This document shows, piece after piece, positions 8,790 through 18,305 of a DNA stretch of 64,000 nucleotides. The stretch covers positions 806,001-870,000 of the forward strand of contig NZ_WKFH01000003.1 of the NCBI RefSeq assembly GCF_014884385.1, given 5' to 3'. The notes under the pieces are model-generated. The model was not told where the DNA came from. It searched no databases and saw nothing but the letters and a program-made list of their open reading frames with translations. Source of the DNA: Phycobacter azelaicus (GTDB taxonomy: Bacteria; Pseudomonadota; Alphaproteobacteria; Rhodobacterales; Rhodobacteraceae). Positions within the stretch are counted from its first letter, which is position 1, and each line of letters opens with the position of its first letter. Position numbers and translations under genes: made by a program.

Positions 8790-9856
8790 CCTCTGTACCT
8801 GAAACCACTATGGACGGGGCGGTTTACGCCGCCCCTCTCTATGCCCGCATCATTGCGCGGCGTGTCTTATGGCTGACCCTAGGGGCACTCGCCCTGGGTC
8901 TGGCAATAGTGCTCGATATCCTCACCGGCCCGGCGATGCTGGGTCTGACGGATGTTCTGCACTCCCTTTTCCTTCCTGGCTCGGCGGATGCCACCAATGT
9001 GGTTATCGTCTGGTCTATCCGCCTGCCCATGACCCTGATGGCCGTCACCATCGGTGTCGCGCTGAGCGTTGCGGGCGTTGCCATGCAGACAATCCTCGGC
9101 AACCCCTTGGCCAGCCCCTATACGCTGGGTCTATCGGCCGCCGCCGGTTTCGGAGCGTCGCTCGCTCTGCTCACCGGGATCACCCTACCGATCCTCGGCC
9201 TGTTCACCGTGCCCTTTGCCGCCTTCGTGGCCTCCGCCTGTGCCTCCGCACTCGTTTACGGGTTTTCCCGCGTGCGGGGGATGAGTTCAGAGATCATGGT
9301 GCTGGCTGGGATTGCAACGCTGTTCCTGTTCCAGTCGCTGCAATCCATGCTGCAATACATGGCGGAGCCCGAAGTGCTTCAGGCCATCGTCTTCTGGCTG
9401 TTCGGCTCGCTCCTGAAGGCAAGCTGGACCAACCTGCCGATCAGCACGGGCCTGACCGCGCTTTGTGTCCTTGCCCTGATCCCGGACCTCTGGCGCCTCA
9501 CCGCCCTGCGCATGGGGGACGAGCGCGCCGCCGCTGTTGGCGTCGATGTGGGCAGGCTCAGGATCCGGGTCTTCACCCTCACCGCCCTGTTGACCGCAGG
9601 CGCGATCTGTTTCGTCGGCACCATCGGCTTTGTCGGCCTTGTCGCGCCCCATATTGCCCGCATGCTGGTGGGGGAGGATCAGCGCTTCCTTCTGCCCATG
9701 GCCGCCCTGACCGGCGCCTTTGTCATGGTCGCGGCCTCGGTCCTGTCCAAGCTAATCTCACCCGGTCACGTCATCCCGATCGGCATCGTCACGGCAGTCT
9801 TTGGCGTGCCCTTCCTGTTCATCCTGATCCTGCGCGGCAAGAGGAAAAGCTGGTGA
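8786..9856 (+). CDS. FecCD-family ABC transporter permease
   Basis: Inner-membrane channel for an iron-chelate or cobalamin importer, 356 residues with about nine or ten membrane segments. Family signatures are visible: IRLPMTLMAVTIGVALSVAGVAMQ near residue 80, NPLASPYTLGLSAAAGFGA, and GTIGFVGLVAPHIARML, which contains the loop contacting the ATPase. It overlaps the binding-protein stop (ATGA) and the ATPase start (GTGA) by four bases each, so the three are translationally coupled. An in-frame alternative reading of 328 codons runs through the same DNA but is a high-GC shadow. Confidence 0.93.
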   Translation: MTSVPETTMDGAVYAAPLYARIIARRVLWLTLGALALGLAIVLDILTGPAMLGLTDVLHSLFLPGSADATNVVIVWSIRLPMTLMAVTIGVALSVAGVAMQTILGNPLASPYTLGLSAAAGFGASLALLTGITLPILGLFTVPFAAFVASACASALVYGFSRVRGMSSEIMVLAGIATLFLFQSLQSMLQYMAEPEVLQAIVFWLFGSLLKASWTNLPISTGLTALCVLALIPDLWRLTALRMGDERAAAVGVDVGRLRIRVFTLTALLTAGAICFVGTIGFVGLVAPHIARMLVGEDQRFLLPMAALTGAFVMVAASVLSKLISPGHVIPIGIVTAVFGVPFLFILILRGKRKSW

Positions 9857-10611
9857 GCCTTTCGATCCAATCCCTTTATGCCAGCCACGGGCGCAAACCG
9901 ATCCTGACCGATGTTAGCGCCCGGATTGAAACGGGGCAGATCACTGCCCTGATCGGCCCCAACGGCACCGGAAAATCGACCCTGCTCAAGGCAATTTCCG
10001 GTCTTTTGCCTGCCACCGGAACCGTCACCCTGAACGGCGATGTTCAGAATGCGCCCAAGCGGCGAGAAGTCTTTGCCTATATGCCGCAGGACAGCGGCGC
10101 GCAAAGCAGTATCAGCGTGTTCGAAGTGGTTCTCTTGGGCCGTATGCGCAGCCTTGGCCTCTCCGTGCCGCAAGCCTTGCAGGACGAGGTTGAAGCCACG
10201 CTGGCCCGCTTCGGCATCGCCCATCTGGCAGACCGCGCGCTGGATCAGATCAGCGGCGGGCAGCGACAGATGGTGTTCCTTGCGCAAGCCATGTTCCGCC
10301 GCCCCGAGGTGCTGCTTCTGGATGAACCCACCGCTGCGCTCGACATGCGACATCAACTTGTCGTTCTGGACGCCGTTCAGGAAACCGTTCGCCGTCAGAA
10401 CATGATCGCGGTGATCGCGCTTCATGATCTTAACCTCGTGGCGCAGTTTGCCCAGCACGTGATCTGCCTCTCTGGCGGGCGTGTTGCTGCCGAAGGTTCT
10501 TGCGTAGAGGTGCTGACTCCAGAGCGTCTTGCGGCGCTCTATGGCGTTCATGCGGAGGTTTCGACAAACGCGCAGGGTGATCTGCGCATCCGCCCGATCA
10601 GACCTGTCTGA
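9853..10611 (+). CDS. ABC transporter ATPase for metal-chelate uptake
   Basis: This 252-residue ATPase powers the preceding permease. It has Walker A GPNGTGKST, the Q-loop in YMPQDSGAQSS, signature ISGGQRQM, Walker B VLLLDEPTAALD and the switch histidine in ALHDLNL. It belongs to the FepC/HmuV/BtuD group. The GTG at 9853 overlaps the permease stop. It ends four bases before the convergent kinase gene, leaving no room for a separate terminator. Confidence 0.94.
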   Translation: MSLSIQSLYASHGRKPILTDVSARIETGQITALIGPNGTGKSTLLKAISGLLPATGTVTLNGDVQNAPKRREVFAYMPQDSGAQSSISVFEVVLLGRMRSLGLSVPQALQDEVEATLARFGIAHLADRALDQISGGQRQMVFLAQAMFRRPEVLLLDEPTAALDMRHQLVVLDAVQETVRRQNMIAVIALHDLNLVAQFAQHVICLSGGRVAAEGSCVEVLTPERLAALYGVHAEVSTNAQGDLRIRPIRPV

Positions 10612-10615
10612 CGGT

Positions 10616-11626
10616 TCAGGCTGTACCGATCAGCGTCGGGCCTGCCTGCCGCCATCCGGGCAGCTCGCGGTCGAGGAACTCTGTGATCTCGGTCAATCCG
10701 GCGGCCTGTAGCGCCTCCTCCATCTGGCGCAGCACGCGCGGCAAAAAACGCAGGTAACCGGATTTGTCATCGCGCAGGTTCAGGCGCAGAAAGACCCCTG
10801 CAATCCGCGTGTGACGCTGCGCACCCAAAAGATGATAACGATGCAGGATCTCGGTTTCCCCACCGGCACCTTTGGGCGCCGACGCGATGTAGCGTTCCAG
10901 CATCGCCTGCTCCAATCCCGGCGCCAGATCGCGGCGGGCATCCTGCAAAAGGGACACCAGATCATACTCTGGCAGGCCAATCACCCCGTCCTGAAAATCC
11001 AAGAGGCCACAGCGGCGCACCCCCTCGCGCCCCTCAAGCTCCATCAGGTTGTCAACGTGGAAATCCCGCAAAACCAACGTACTCGGCCCTTTGTTCAGAC
11101 CGGCAAGCGGAGCCTGCCACAGCGCACGAAAGGCCGCATCGAAGGCTGCCACATCAACATCCGGGCGCAGAGCTGGCGCGAACCACTGCGTGAAAATCGA
11201 CAGCTCATCGAGGAGCGTCGCCAGATCGTAGTCCGGCACATCCACAGCGCCCGCTTGCGGGTGATGATGCAGGTGCAACAGAGCGTCGACGGCCAGCGCA
11301 TAAAGCTCCGCTTCGTCCCGTCCTGCGGCCAGTTGCACGCTGTAGGTGCGGGTGCCGAAATCCTCGATCAGGGCAAGGCCGCTTTCAGCATCAGCACAAT
11401 GGACCTGCGGTGCACTAAGGCCAAGGGCCGCAAGATGGCGTGCAATCCAAATGAACCCGGCAAAGCCATCCGGATCAACGCGATCCTCCATCAGCATCTT
11501 GCCGCGCCCCTCAAGCCGATAGTACCGCCGCGCAGAGGCATCCCCAGGCAGGGGCGCAAGGGATACGTCCGGCTCGCCACAGGCGACGAGGAAGGCAACC
11601 AAGTCAGAAGAGGTGCAGGCAGTCAT
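10616..11626 (-). CDS. APH-fold kinase, probably AmgK-like amino-sugar kinase
   Basis: The 336-residue protein has the aminoglycoside-phosphotransferase fold. The N-terminal part is PLPGDASARRYYRLEGRG; the catalytic loop is LRDFHVDNLM and the metal loop LLDFQD, followed by DGVIGLPEYDLVSLLQDARRD. That last stretch is characteristic of AmgK proteins, which phosphorylate N-acetylmuramate or N-acetylglucosamine at the anomeric position for peptidoglycan recycling. In relatives amgK sits beside tsaE and murU; neither is present here, so the call rests on sequence alone. It is a single gene, 81 bases from DUF2798 upstream and convergent with the ABC ATPase. Confidence 0.68.
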   Translation of the reverse strand: MTACTSSDLVAFLVACGEPDVSLAPLPGDASARRYYRLEGRGKMLMEDRVDPDGFAGFIWIARHLAALGLSAPQVHCADAESGLALIEDFGTRTYSVQLAAGRDEAELYALAVDALLHLHHHPQAGAVDVPDYDLATLLDELSIFTQWFAPALRPDVDVAAFDAAFRALWQAPLAGLNKGPSTLVLRDFHVDNLMELEGREGVRRCGLLDFQDGVIGLPEYDLVSLLQDARRDLAPGLEQAMLERYIASAPKGAGGETEILHRYHLLGAQRHTRIAGVFLRLNLRDDKSGYLRFLPRVLRQMEEALQAAGLTEITEFLDRELPGWRQAGPTLIGTA

Positions 11627-11707
11627 GGCTGAGCGCTTTGTGTCAAGGTTCTGAGATACCTTCCGACCTGCAGGATTTTGCGGCTCTCGTCCAGAGGACC
11701 TGAAGGG

Positions 11708-11938
11708 TCATGAGCCCTGTTTCACAAGCCGGTTCACAAATCCGCGCACCAGCGGTGCCACGACCAGCACCACGCAAAAGGCAACCGGCCATCCGAACAA
11801 CCACGCGCTGAGCCAAGCGTCCACGGTCTGCGCCGTGAAGCCAATATTCTTGAGGGCCGCAACAAAAGTCACGATGCAGGACATGATCCCGGACAACAGG
11901 AAACCAAACAGGACAGGGGCGAAACGAGCAGGCAGCAT
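11708..11938 (-). CDS. DUF2798 small membrane protein
   Basis: A 76-residue protein with two membrane segments (FAPVLFGFLLSGIMSCIVTFVAAL and AWLFGWPVAFCVVLVVAPLV), matching the DUF2798 layout of two helices separated by a short loop. The ATG at 11938 has AAGGAG a few bases upstream, which settles the start against a longer frame from 12013. The function of the family is unknown. It lies alone between the kinase and hydroxypyruvate isomerase genes, all on the minus strand. Confidence 0.72.
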   Translation of the reverse strand: MLPARFAPVLFGFLLSGIMSCIVTFVAALKNIGFTAQTVDAWLSAWLFGWPVAFCVVLVVAPLVRGFVNRLVKQGS

Positions 11939-12040
11939 GGGCGACTCCTTGATCACATTCAGCAGTATGTATGTGATACACGACGCAGGAATGCCAGCCG
12001 TTTGCGGCTTCACGACAGCACAACTCCCTGTGCGAAAGTG

Positions 12041-12793
12041 TCAGACCATCCAGCCCAGACTGTCTTCGGTACGCAGGGTGGACGGCGTGTATTCGGCACT
12101 GACCCATCCTTCATAGCCGCTGTCGTCAATGGCGGCGAAAAGTTCCTCAAAATCAACCGGACCCGTTCCCGGTTCACAGCGGCTGGGGGCTGCTCCGATC
12201 TGGACGTGCACGACCTTTTCCGAGAAATTCTCCCAGACCTTGAGCGCATCGCCATGAATCAGCTGAGCGTGATAGGCATCGTATTGCAAACCCACATTCG
12301 GGCGGTCCACGGCCTCTAGCACTTCGGCGGCAAGGTTATAGTCGTTGAGGAAGTAATCCGGCTGATCGCCCGTGTTCAGCGGCTCGATGGTGAACTGCTG
12401 CGAGGGCGCCCGGTCAGCGGCCCATTGCAGGTTCTGAATGAACGTCTGTTTTGCCAGATCCCCTGAGGCATAGCCGGCCATGATGTGAATGGCGCCAGGG
12501 CGCAGGATATCGGCGTAGCGCAACACCCGGCGGATATCCCGCTGGAACCGGTCCGTCCCCCCCGGAAGCGCTGCGTAGCCGGGCATGCCGCCGGTGTAGT
12601 TCGGCGGCGGCGCATTCATCAGCAAAAGCTCCAGCCCATTGGACACAAGCGCCCGCTGGGTTTCCTTTGCCGCCAGTTCATAGGGAAACAGGATCTCAAC
12701 CGCCTCGAACCCCGCCTTCGCCGCAGCCGAAAAGCGCTCCAGATAAGGCAGTTCAGCAAACAGAAGTGAAATATTGGCAGCAAAGCGTGGCAT
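12041..12793 (-). CDS. hyi: Hydroxypyruvate isomerase family protein
   Basis: Hyi interconverts hydroxypyruvate and tartronate semialdehyde in glyoxylate metabolism. The 250-residue protein is a xylose-isomerase-like TIM barrel. It begins FAANISLLFAELPYLERFSAAAKAGFEAVEILFPY, and carries the metal-binding glutamate in IEPLN, QYDAYHAQ with Asp and His, and the late glutamate in VSAEYTPS. Length and motif order fit Hyi. The usual partners (gcl, glxR) are not in the window, and some close relatives act on other ketoses, so the substrate is likely but not proven. The 173-base gap upstream should hold its promoter. Confidence 0.84.
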   Translation of the reverse strand: MPRFAANISLLFAELPYLERFSAAAKAGFEAVEILFPYELAAKETQRALVSNGLELLLMNAPPPNYTGGMPGYAALPGGTDRFQRDIRRVLRYADILRPGAIHIMAGYASGDLAKQTFIQNLQWAADRAPSQQFTIEPLNTGDQPDYFLNDYNLAAEVLEAVDRPNVGLQYDAYHAQLIHGDALKVWENFSEKVVHVQIGAAPSRCEPGTGPVDFEELFAAIDDSGYEGWVSAEYTPSTLRTEDSLGWMV

Positions 12794-12966
12794 TGGGTGG
12801 GTCCTGTCGTTTTACGCGCAGGTCTATCGCCTTGACCTCTCAGCGCCAAGGGAAGGAACATGCCGCATTGAAAGCAACCGCCACACAATCGCCACGGTTC
12901 CGACGCTTTTTTGCCATAGCCGCCTTTTGCGCGGCGAGCTCCGGTCCGCCGCCCTGTGGCTCAGAC

Positions 12967-13557
12967 CTATTCCAGGTCGGCTGAAAGGATGATCGCAAAG
13001 AACTGGCCCGAGGACCAAACCCCAAACCAGCCCTCGTGATGGGCGCCCAGCTCTACCAGGCGATAAAAGCTCTTGCGGTCAATCAGCGCCTCAAGACCGT
13101 CGCGGATCATGACGTAAGGGGACGGCTCTCCCGTTTCGGGATCACGAACAACGCGAATAGGATGATCAGACCCAGCCACTGCCGTATCCCCCACATGGGT
13201 AGAGAAGGTCAGGATCTGATCCGTACCTGCCCCGGCAGCTTCGAAATCCACCGCAACAAACGGCGCATCGTCGACAGTGATGCCAACCTTTTCAACTGGG
13301 GTCACAAGGAAGTATTTGTCGCCCTCCCGCTTCAGGATTGATGAAAAAAGCCGCACCAGCTCAAACCGGCCGATGGGAGTGCCGAGGTAGAACCACGTGC
13401 CGTCACGGGCGATGCGCATGTCCAGATCGCCACAGAAAGGTGGGTTCCACAGATGAATAGGCGGCAATCCACCGCCTTTTCGGGCTGCTTGAGCCGATGC
13501 AGCAAGCCCTTCGGCCGTCGGTGTCACGATGTTTTGTCCACTCATTGTTTTTGCCAT
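12967..13557 (-). CDS. DUF1285 protein
   Basis: This 196-residue soluble protein matches DUF1285: GGLPPIHLWNPPFCGDLDMRI near the start, then TWFYLGTPIGRFELVRLFSSILKREGDKYFLVTPVEKV. The family is widespread in alphaproteobacteria and of unknown role. A second in-frame ATG at 13545 is an alternative start; neither has a strong ribosome site. It is divergent from the MoxR gene with only 52 bases between, so the two share a promoter region. That placement is common for DUF1285 genes and suggests, without proof, a link to the MoxR operon. Confidence 0.86.
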   Translation of the reverse strand: MAKTMSGQNIVTPTAEGLAASAQAARKGGGLPPIHLWNPPFCGDLDMRIARDGTWFYLGTPIGRFELVRLFSSILKREGDKYFLVTPVEKVGITVDDAPFVAVDFEAAGAGTDQILTFSTHVGDTAVAGSDHPIRVVRDPETGEPSPYVMIRDGLEALIDRKSFYRLVELGAHHEGWFGVWSSGQFFAIILSADLE

Positions 13558-13609
13558 TTCCGCTGGGCGCTATACACTACTCACATATATGCGCTGTGAA
13601 AGGAAAGTC

Positions 13610-14617
13610 ATGTCCGAACCCGATGATCTGCTGGCCGAGATCGAGGCGCTCGAAACCAAGCTGCAACTGGCGCGCGATTCGATCACCCGCCGTTTTATCG
13701 GACAGGAGCGGGTCGTGGACCTGACCCTTGCCACCCTGCTTTGCGGTGGACACGGGCTTCTGGTCGGCTTGCCGGGCCTTGGCAAGACGCGGCTGGTTGA
13801 GACCCTTTCGACCGTGATGGGGCTGGATGGCAACCGCATCCAGTTCACCCCTGACCTGATGCCGGCCGATATCCTGGGCTCCGAAGTCCTCGACAAGGCT
13901 GCCGATGGCACCCGCGCTTTCCGCTTCGTGCCTGGGCCGATCTTTTGCCAGCTTCTGATGGCGGATGAAATCAACCGCGCCAGCCCACGCACACAATCGG
14001 CGCTGCTACAAGCGATGCAGGAGCGCACTGTCACCGTCGCGGGCGAAGACCGGCCTCTCGGTGCGCCCTTTCATGTTCTCGCCACCCAGAACCCAATCGA
14101 GCAGGAAGGCACCTACCCACTGCCCGAGGCACAGCTGGACCGTTTCCTGTTCCAGATCGACGTACATTATCCCGACCGCGGCACCGAGCGCGATATCCTT
14201 TTGGCGACCACCGGTGTCGCAGAGGCCGAGGCCCATCAGGTCTTTACCGCCGATGAGCTGATCGCCGCACAGACCCTGCTGCGCCGCATGCCGGTTGGGG
14301 AATCCGTAGTCGAGATGATCCTCGATCTGGTGCGCGCCTTCCGCCCGGATGAGCCGGGTGTCTCTGATCGCATCGCCCAGACAGTGGCCTGGGGACCGGG
14401 TCCACGCGCCGCACAGGCGCTGATGCTGGCGGTGCGCGCCCGCGCGCTGTTGCAGGCGCGCCTTGCGCCCAGCGTCGAGGACGTGATCGAGATGGCACGC
14501 CCGGTGCTGACCCACCGTATGCAGCTGAATTTTGCGGCCCGCGCCCGCGGCGAAAGCCTCGCCGAATTGATTGATGAGACCGCTGCAAGCCTCGCCCGCA
14601 CAGGGGCCGCCGCGTGA
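13610..14617 (+). CDS. MoxR-family AAA+ ATPase
   Basis: MoxR ATPases act as chaperones that help mature or insert cofactors into partner complexes, usually with VWA or DUF58 proteins. This one has 335 residues: Walker A GLPGLGKTR near residue 50, Walker B LLMADEINRASPRTQSALLQAMQE, and sensor 1 VLATQNPIEQEGTYPLPEAQLDRF. The ATG at 13610 has AAGGAAAG upstream. It overlaps the DUF58 gene by four bases (GTGA), starting a four-gene set with no gap larger than nine bases. Confidence 0.93.
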   Translation: MSEPDDLLAEIEALETKLQLARDSITRRFIGQERVVDLTLATLLCGGHGLLVGLPGLGKTRLVETLSTVMGLDGNRIQFTPDLMPADILGSEVLDKAADGTRAFRFVPGPIFCQLLMADEINRASPRTQSALLQAMQERTVTVAGEDRPLGAPFHVLATQNPIEQEGTYPLPEAQLDRFLFQIDVHYPDRGTERDILLATTGVAEAEAHQVFTADELIAAQTLLRRMPVGESVVEMILDLVRAFRPDEPGVSDRIAQTVAWGPGPRAAQALMLAVRARALLQARLAPSVEDVIEMARPVLTHRMQLNFAARARGESLAELIDETAASLARTGAAA

Positions 14618-15513
14618 ACCAGCCCGCCCCCTCTCCTGCCGAAGGCGCAGCCGACCTACGCCACAGGTCCGAGGCCGAGGCCAGCGCGCTACCGCCCCTT
14701 TTGGTGCAGGCACAGATGCTGGCAGGCTCGGTCCTGCTTGGGGAGCACGGGCGCAGGCGCGCCGGGACGGGTGATGATTTCTGGCAATACCGCCCCCTGC
14801 AGCAAGGTGACAGCCGCCGCATGATCGACCACCGCCGCTCGGCGCGCGGCGATGTCCAGTTTGTCCGTGAACGGGAATGGCAGATCGCCCAGACCGTGCA
14901 CCTGTGGACGGATCTTGGCGCCTCTATGCGGTTTTCCTCTTCCCCCGACCTGCCGCTAAAGATCGACCGCGCCCGCCTTCTGGCGCTGGCGACCTCAGTG
15001 CTGATGCTCCGCGGCGGGGAACGGGTGGGCCTCACCGGTGGCAAGCTGCCGCCCCGTAGCGGCAAGGCACAGGTTCTGCGGCTCGCCGAGGCGCTGAGCG
15101 CCGAGGATGAGGCCGACTACGCGCCGCCTGAACACCGCGCCATGGCGCCCCATGCCCGCGCCCTGTTTGTCTCGGACTTCCTTGGCCCCTATGACGAGTT
15201 ACAACTGGCACTGACCAAGGCCGCTGACCGCGGCGTGCGTGGCGTCTTGCTGCAGGTGCTCGACCCCAGCGAGGAGAGCTTTCCCTTCTCGGGCCGCACC
15301 CGGTTTCACAGCATCAGCGGCGGTCTGATGCATGAAACGCTAAAAGCCTCGGCCCTCAAGGATCGCTACCTTGACCGGCTGGCGGAGCGGCGCGATGCGC
15401 TGGAAAACCTCTGCCGCAGCGCAGGCTGGCGACTGGGGCTGCATCACACGGGCGATTCTGCCCAATCGGCACTGATGTGGCTCTATCACGCGCTGGAAAG
15501 GTCCCCCGCATGA
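14614..15513 (+). CDS. DUF58 domain protein (MoxR partner)
   Basis: The 299-residue protein has the DUF58 core: RRAGTGDDFWQYRPLQQGDSRRMIDHRRSARG. This corresponds to the usual G-x-E-F-x-x-x-R-x-Y-x-x-G-D-x-x-R-x-I-x-W pattern, here with FWQYRPLQQGD. It ends in a VWA-like half that includes ALFVSDFLGPYDELQLAL. DUF58 proteins nearly always accompany MoxR ATPases, and their fold suggests metal-ion-dependent binding of a client. It overlaps both neighbours by four bases, so translation is coupled. Confidence 0.88.
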   Translation: MNQPAPSPAEGAADLRHRSEAEASALPPLLVQAQMLAGSVLLGEHGRRRAGTGDDFWQYRPLQQGDSRRMIDHRRSARGDVQFVREREWQIAQTVHLWTDLGASMRFSSSPDLPLKIDRARLLALATSVLMLRGGERVGLTGGKLPPRSGKAQVLRLAEALSAEDEADYAPPEHRAMAPHARALFVSDFLGPYDELQLALTKAADRGVRGVLLQVLDPSEESFPFSGRTRFHSISGGLMHETLKASALKDRYLDRLAERRDALENLCRSAGWRLGLHHTGDSAQSALMWLYHALERSPA

Positions 15514-18296
15514 CCCTGATCGCCGGTATCGGATTTGCCTACCCTTGGCTTCTGCTTGGCCTGCTGGCCCTGCCGATCCTTTGGATCCTGTTGCGCGCGG
15601 TGCCGCCAGCGCCCCGGCGGCAGCCCTTTCCGGCGGTGACACTGCTCTTGGGCCTTAGCGATGACGAGAGCCTCTCTGACCGCACGCCCTGGTGGCTTTT
15701 GCTGCTGCGCATGCTGGCACTGGCTGCCGCAATCATTGGTCTTGCTGGTCCAGTCCTGAACCCCGAAAGCCGTCAATCCGGCAGCGGACCGGTGCTGGTC
15801 GTGCTGGATGCGACCTGGGCGGGCGCCGATGGCTGGGAGCTCACGCGCGATCAGATCTCCATGCGCCTTGAAGATGCCGGGCGGGCCGGACGCCCGGTGG
15901 CCCTGCTGAGGTTGACCGACCCGGACGAGCTGCAATTCCGCGCCGCCGGCGACTGGTTACAGCAATTGCCGGGCCTCGACCCCCAGCCCTGGCAACCCTC
16001 TGCCGCTCAGGTGGAGCAGACTCTTGCACATATTGAAACGGCATCGGAAAGCTTTGAGACGCTCTGGTTCAGCGATGCGCTGGATTACCCCGGCCGCGAT
16101 CAGGTAATCGCCGCGCTAGAGGCACGCGGCCCCCTCACGGTCTATGAGCACCCCGGCCCTGTTTATGCCCTTGCCCCACCGGCCATCGCGGATGGTGCGC
16201 TGGAGCTGACCGCCGAACGCAGCCTGCCGGGCGCCGCAGAAGAACTGACGCTACAGGCCCGTGGCCGCGATCCGGGCGGCACCCTGCGCAGTCTGGTAGA
16301 GGCAACGCTACGGTTCGAGGATGGCGAAAGCCGAGCCACCGTGCGTCTGTCCCTTCCCTCCGAGCTGCGCGCACGCATCACCCGGTTCGAACTCACCGGC
16401 CTGCGCAGCGCTGGCGCCGTGGCCCTGGCTGACGACGGGTTGCGCCGCCGCGAGGTCGCTCTCATCGCCTCCGAAAGCGAGGATGAGGGCCTCGCTTTGC
16501 TGTCGCCGCTGCACTATTTGCGCCAGGCGCTATTGCCGTCAGCCGATCTCTTGGAAGGCGCTCTCAGTGATATTCTGCCCGCAAACCCGGATGTCGTCGT
16601 CCTTGCCGATGTCGCCCGCCTGCCCCCCGCACAGGAAGACGCGATGATCGAATGGGTCGAAGCGGGTGGCCTATTGGTGCGTTTTGCCGGGCCGCGCCTT
16701 GCGGCAAGCGACACCGCCCGCAGTGAGGAAGAGCCGCTAATGCCTGTGCGCCTGCGCCTTGGCGGGCGCAGCATCGGCGGCGCCATGAGCTGGGGCGAGC
16801 CAAAAACACTCGCACCGTTTGGCGAAGGCACTCCATTTGCCGGGCTGGTCGCGCCGGATGAAGTCACGGTCACCGCACAGGTCGTGGCGCAGCCCGATCC
16901 GACCCTTGCCGCACGCTCCATCGCTGCACTGGCCGATGGCACGCCGCTGGTTACCCGTAAACCGTTGGGGCAGGGGCAGGTTGTGCTCTTCCATGTAACC
17001 GCGAATGCGGAATGGAGCAGTCTGCCGCTCTCCGGCCTTTTTGTGCAGATGCTGGAGCGGCTCGCGGTGTCCTCGTCGGTGGGCACGCCCGAAGCGGCCA
17101 GTCTTGAAGGAACGGTCTGGCGACCGGTATCGGTGATCGACGGCTTTGGCCGCGCGATTGATGCCGGCACCCTGCCCGGCGTTCAGGGCCCGGATCTGAT
17201 CACGGCGCCTTCCGGGCCCCTCATGCGTCCCGGTCTTTATGACAGCGGTAGCCAGACCTTGGCCCGAAATGTTCTGCGGCCGGAAGACACGCTGAACAGC
17301 GCCAGCTGGCCGGGATCGGTGAAGCTGCTGGGCTACAGTCTGCCGCAGGAGCAACCCCTGGGCGGAGTCCTTTTGGGACTGGCACTTGTCTTGCTGGCAC
17401 TGGATGTGATCGCCACGCTGATTGTGTCGGGGCAGCTTGCCAACCTGAGGCGCAGCGCGGCAGCGGTACCGCTCATCTCGGGGCTGATGCTCGCCTGTGT
17501 TGCCCTATCACCTGATAACGCCCTTGCCCAAAGCGAAGGATCGAAAGACCCTGTTGCGATGGCGGCTGAGCTGACACTAGCTCATGTTTTGACAGGCGAT
17601 GCAGAGGTTGACCGTATCGCGCGCGCCGGTCTGCAGGGCCTGTCGGACACACTGTTTTTCCGCACTTCAATTGAACCCTCGGACCCGGTGGGTGTGGACC
17701 TTGAACGCGATGAGCTGGCATTTTTCCCACTGCTCTACTGGCCTGTAACCGCAAACCAGAAGATGCCGTCGCCAGCCGCCTATGACCGACTCAACACATA
17801 TTTGCGCAGTGGTGGCATGATCCTGTTCGACACCCGCGATGCGGATGTCGCCGCAGTTGGGGCCACCAGCCCGCAAGCCCGCAGGTTGCAGCAACTGGCT
17901 CTCGCGCTGGATATCCCACCGCTGGAGCCCCTGCCATCGGACCATGTTCTGACGCGTACCTTCTACCTGCTGCAGGACTTTCCTGGCCGCCATCCCCGTG
18001 GCCCCCTTTGGGTAGAAGCGGCCCCGCCTGATGCAGAACAGACCGAGGGCATCCCGTTCCGCAACCTCAATGACGGGGTGACGCCGGTGGTGATCGGCGG
18101 CAATGACTGGGCTTCGGCCTGGGCGGTGGATCAAAACGGCCGCCCCTTGCTGCCGGTCGGTCGCGGCTTTGCCGGTGAGCGGCAAAGGGAACTCTCACGG
18201 CGTTTCGGGGTCAATCTGGTGATGCATGTGCTGACCGGGAACTACAAATCCGATCAGGTCCATGTACCGGCCCTGCTTGAGCGGCTGGGACAATAG
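15510..18296 (+). CDS. BatA-type N-terminal and DUF4159 membrane protein
   Basis: A 928-residue inner-membrane protein. Residues 5-85 form the BatA/aerotolerance N-terminal module with two membrane helices (PWLLLGLLALPILWILL and WWLLLLRMLALAAAIIGLAG). The middle is a large periplasmic or cytoplasmic region with a VWA-like beginning (VLVVLDATWAGAD), which lacks a full MIDAS D-x-S-x-S. Another helix lies near residue 625, and a DUF4159 domain fills the last 230 residues (YLRSGGMILFDTRDAD). DUF4159 resembles a class I amidotransferase fold but shows no obvious nucleophile cysteine. The ATG at 15510 overlaps the DUF58 stop. It probably forms an envelope complex with the next gene. Confidence 0.84.
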   Translation: MTLIAGIGFAYPWLLLGLLALPILWILLRAVPPAPRRQPFPAVTLLLGLSDDESLSDRTPWWLLLLRMLALAAAIIGLAGPVLNPESRQSGSGPVLVVLDATWAGADGWELTRDQISMRLEDAGRAGRPVALLRLTDPDELQFRAAGDWLQQLPGLDPQPWQPSAAQVEQTLAHIETASESFETLWFSDALDYPGRDQVIAALEARGPLTVYEHPGPVYALAPPAIADGALELTAERSLPGAAEELTLQARGRDPGGTLRSLVEATLRFEDGESRATVRLSLPSELRARITRFELTGLRSAGAVALADDGLRRREVALIASESEDEGLALLSPLHYLRQALLPSADLLEGALSDILPANPDVVVLADVARLPPAQEDAMIEWVEAGGLLVRFAGPRLAASDTARSEEEPLMPVRLRLGGRSIGGAMSWGEPKTLAPFGEGTPFAGLVAPDEVTVTAQVVAQPDPTLAARSIAALADGTPLVTRKPLGQGQVVLFHVTANAEWSSLPLSGLFVQMLERLAVSSSVGTPEAASLEGTVWRPVSVIDGFGRAIDAGTLPGVQGPDLITAPSGPLMRPGLYDSGSQTLARNVLRPEDTLNSASWPGSVKLLGYSLPQEQPLGGVLLGLALVLLALDVIATLIVSGQLANLRRSAAAVPLISGLMLACVALSPDNALAQSEGSKDPVAMAAELTLAHVLTGDAEVDRIARAGLQGLSDTLFFRTSIEPSDPVGVDLERDELAFFPLLYWPVTANQKMPSPAAYDRLNTYLRSGGMILFDTRDADVAAVGATSPQARRLQQLALALDIPPLEPLPSDHVLTRTFYLLQDFPGRHPRGPLWVEAAPPDAEQTEGIPFRNLNDGVTPVVIGGNDWASAWAVDQNGRPLLPVGRGFAGERQRELSRRFGVNLVMHVLTGNYKSDQVHVPALLERLGQ

Positions 18297-18305
18297 AGGC
18301 AGGCC

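Noticed and set aside
8869..9852. A 328-codon open frame overlapping the FecCD permease and continuing in frame into the ATPase.
   Set aside because: Its translation is rich in Arg, Pro and His without family motifs and the permease in the other frame is clearly real. The ATPase begins at the GTG at 9853.
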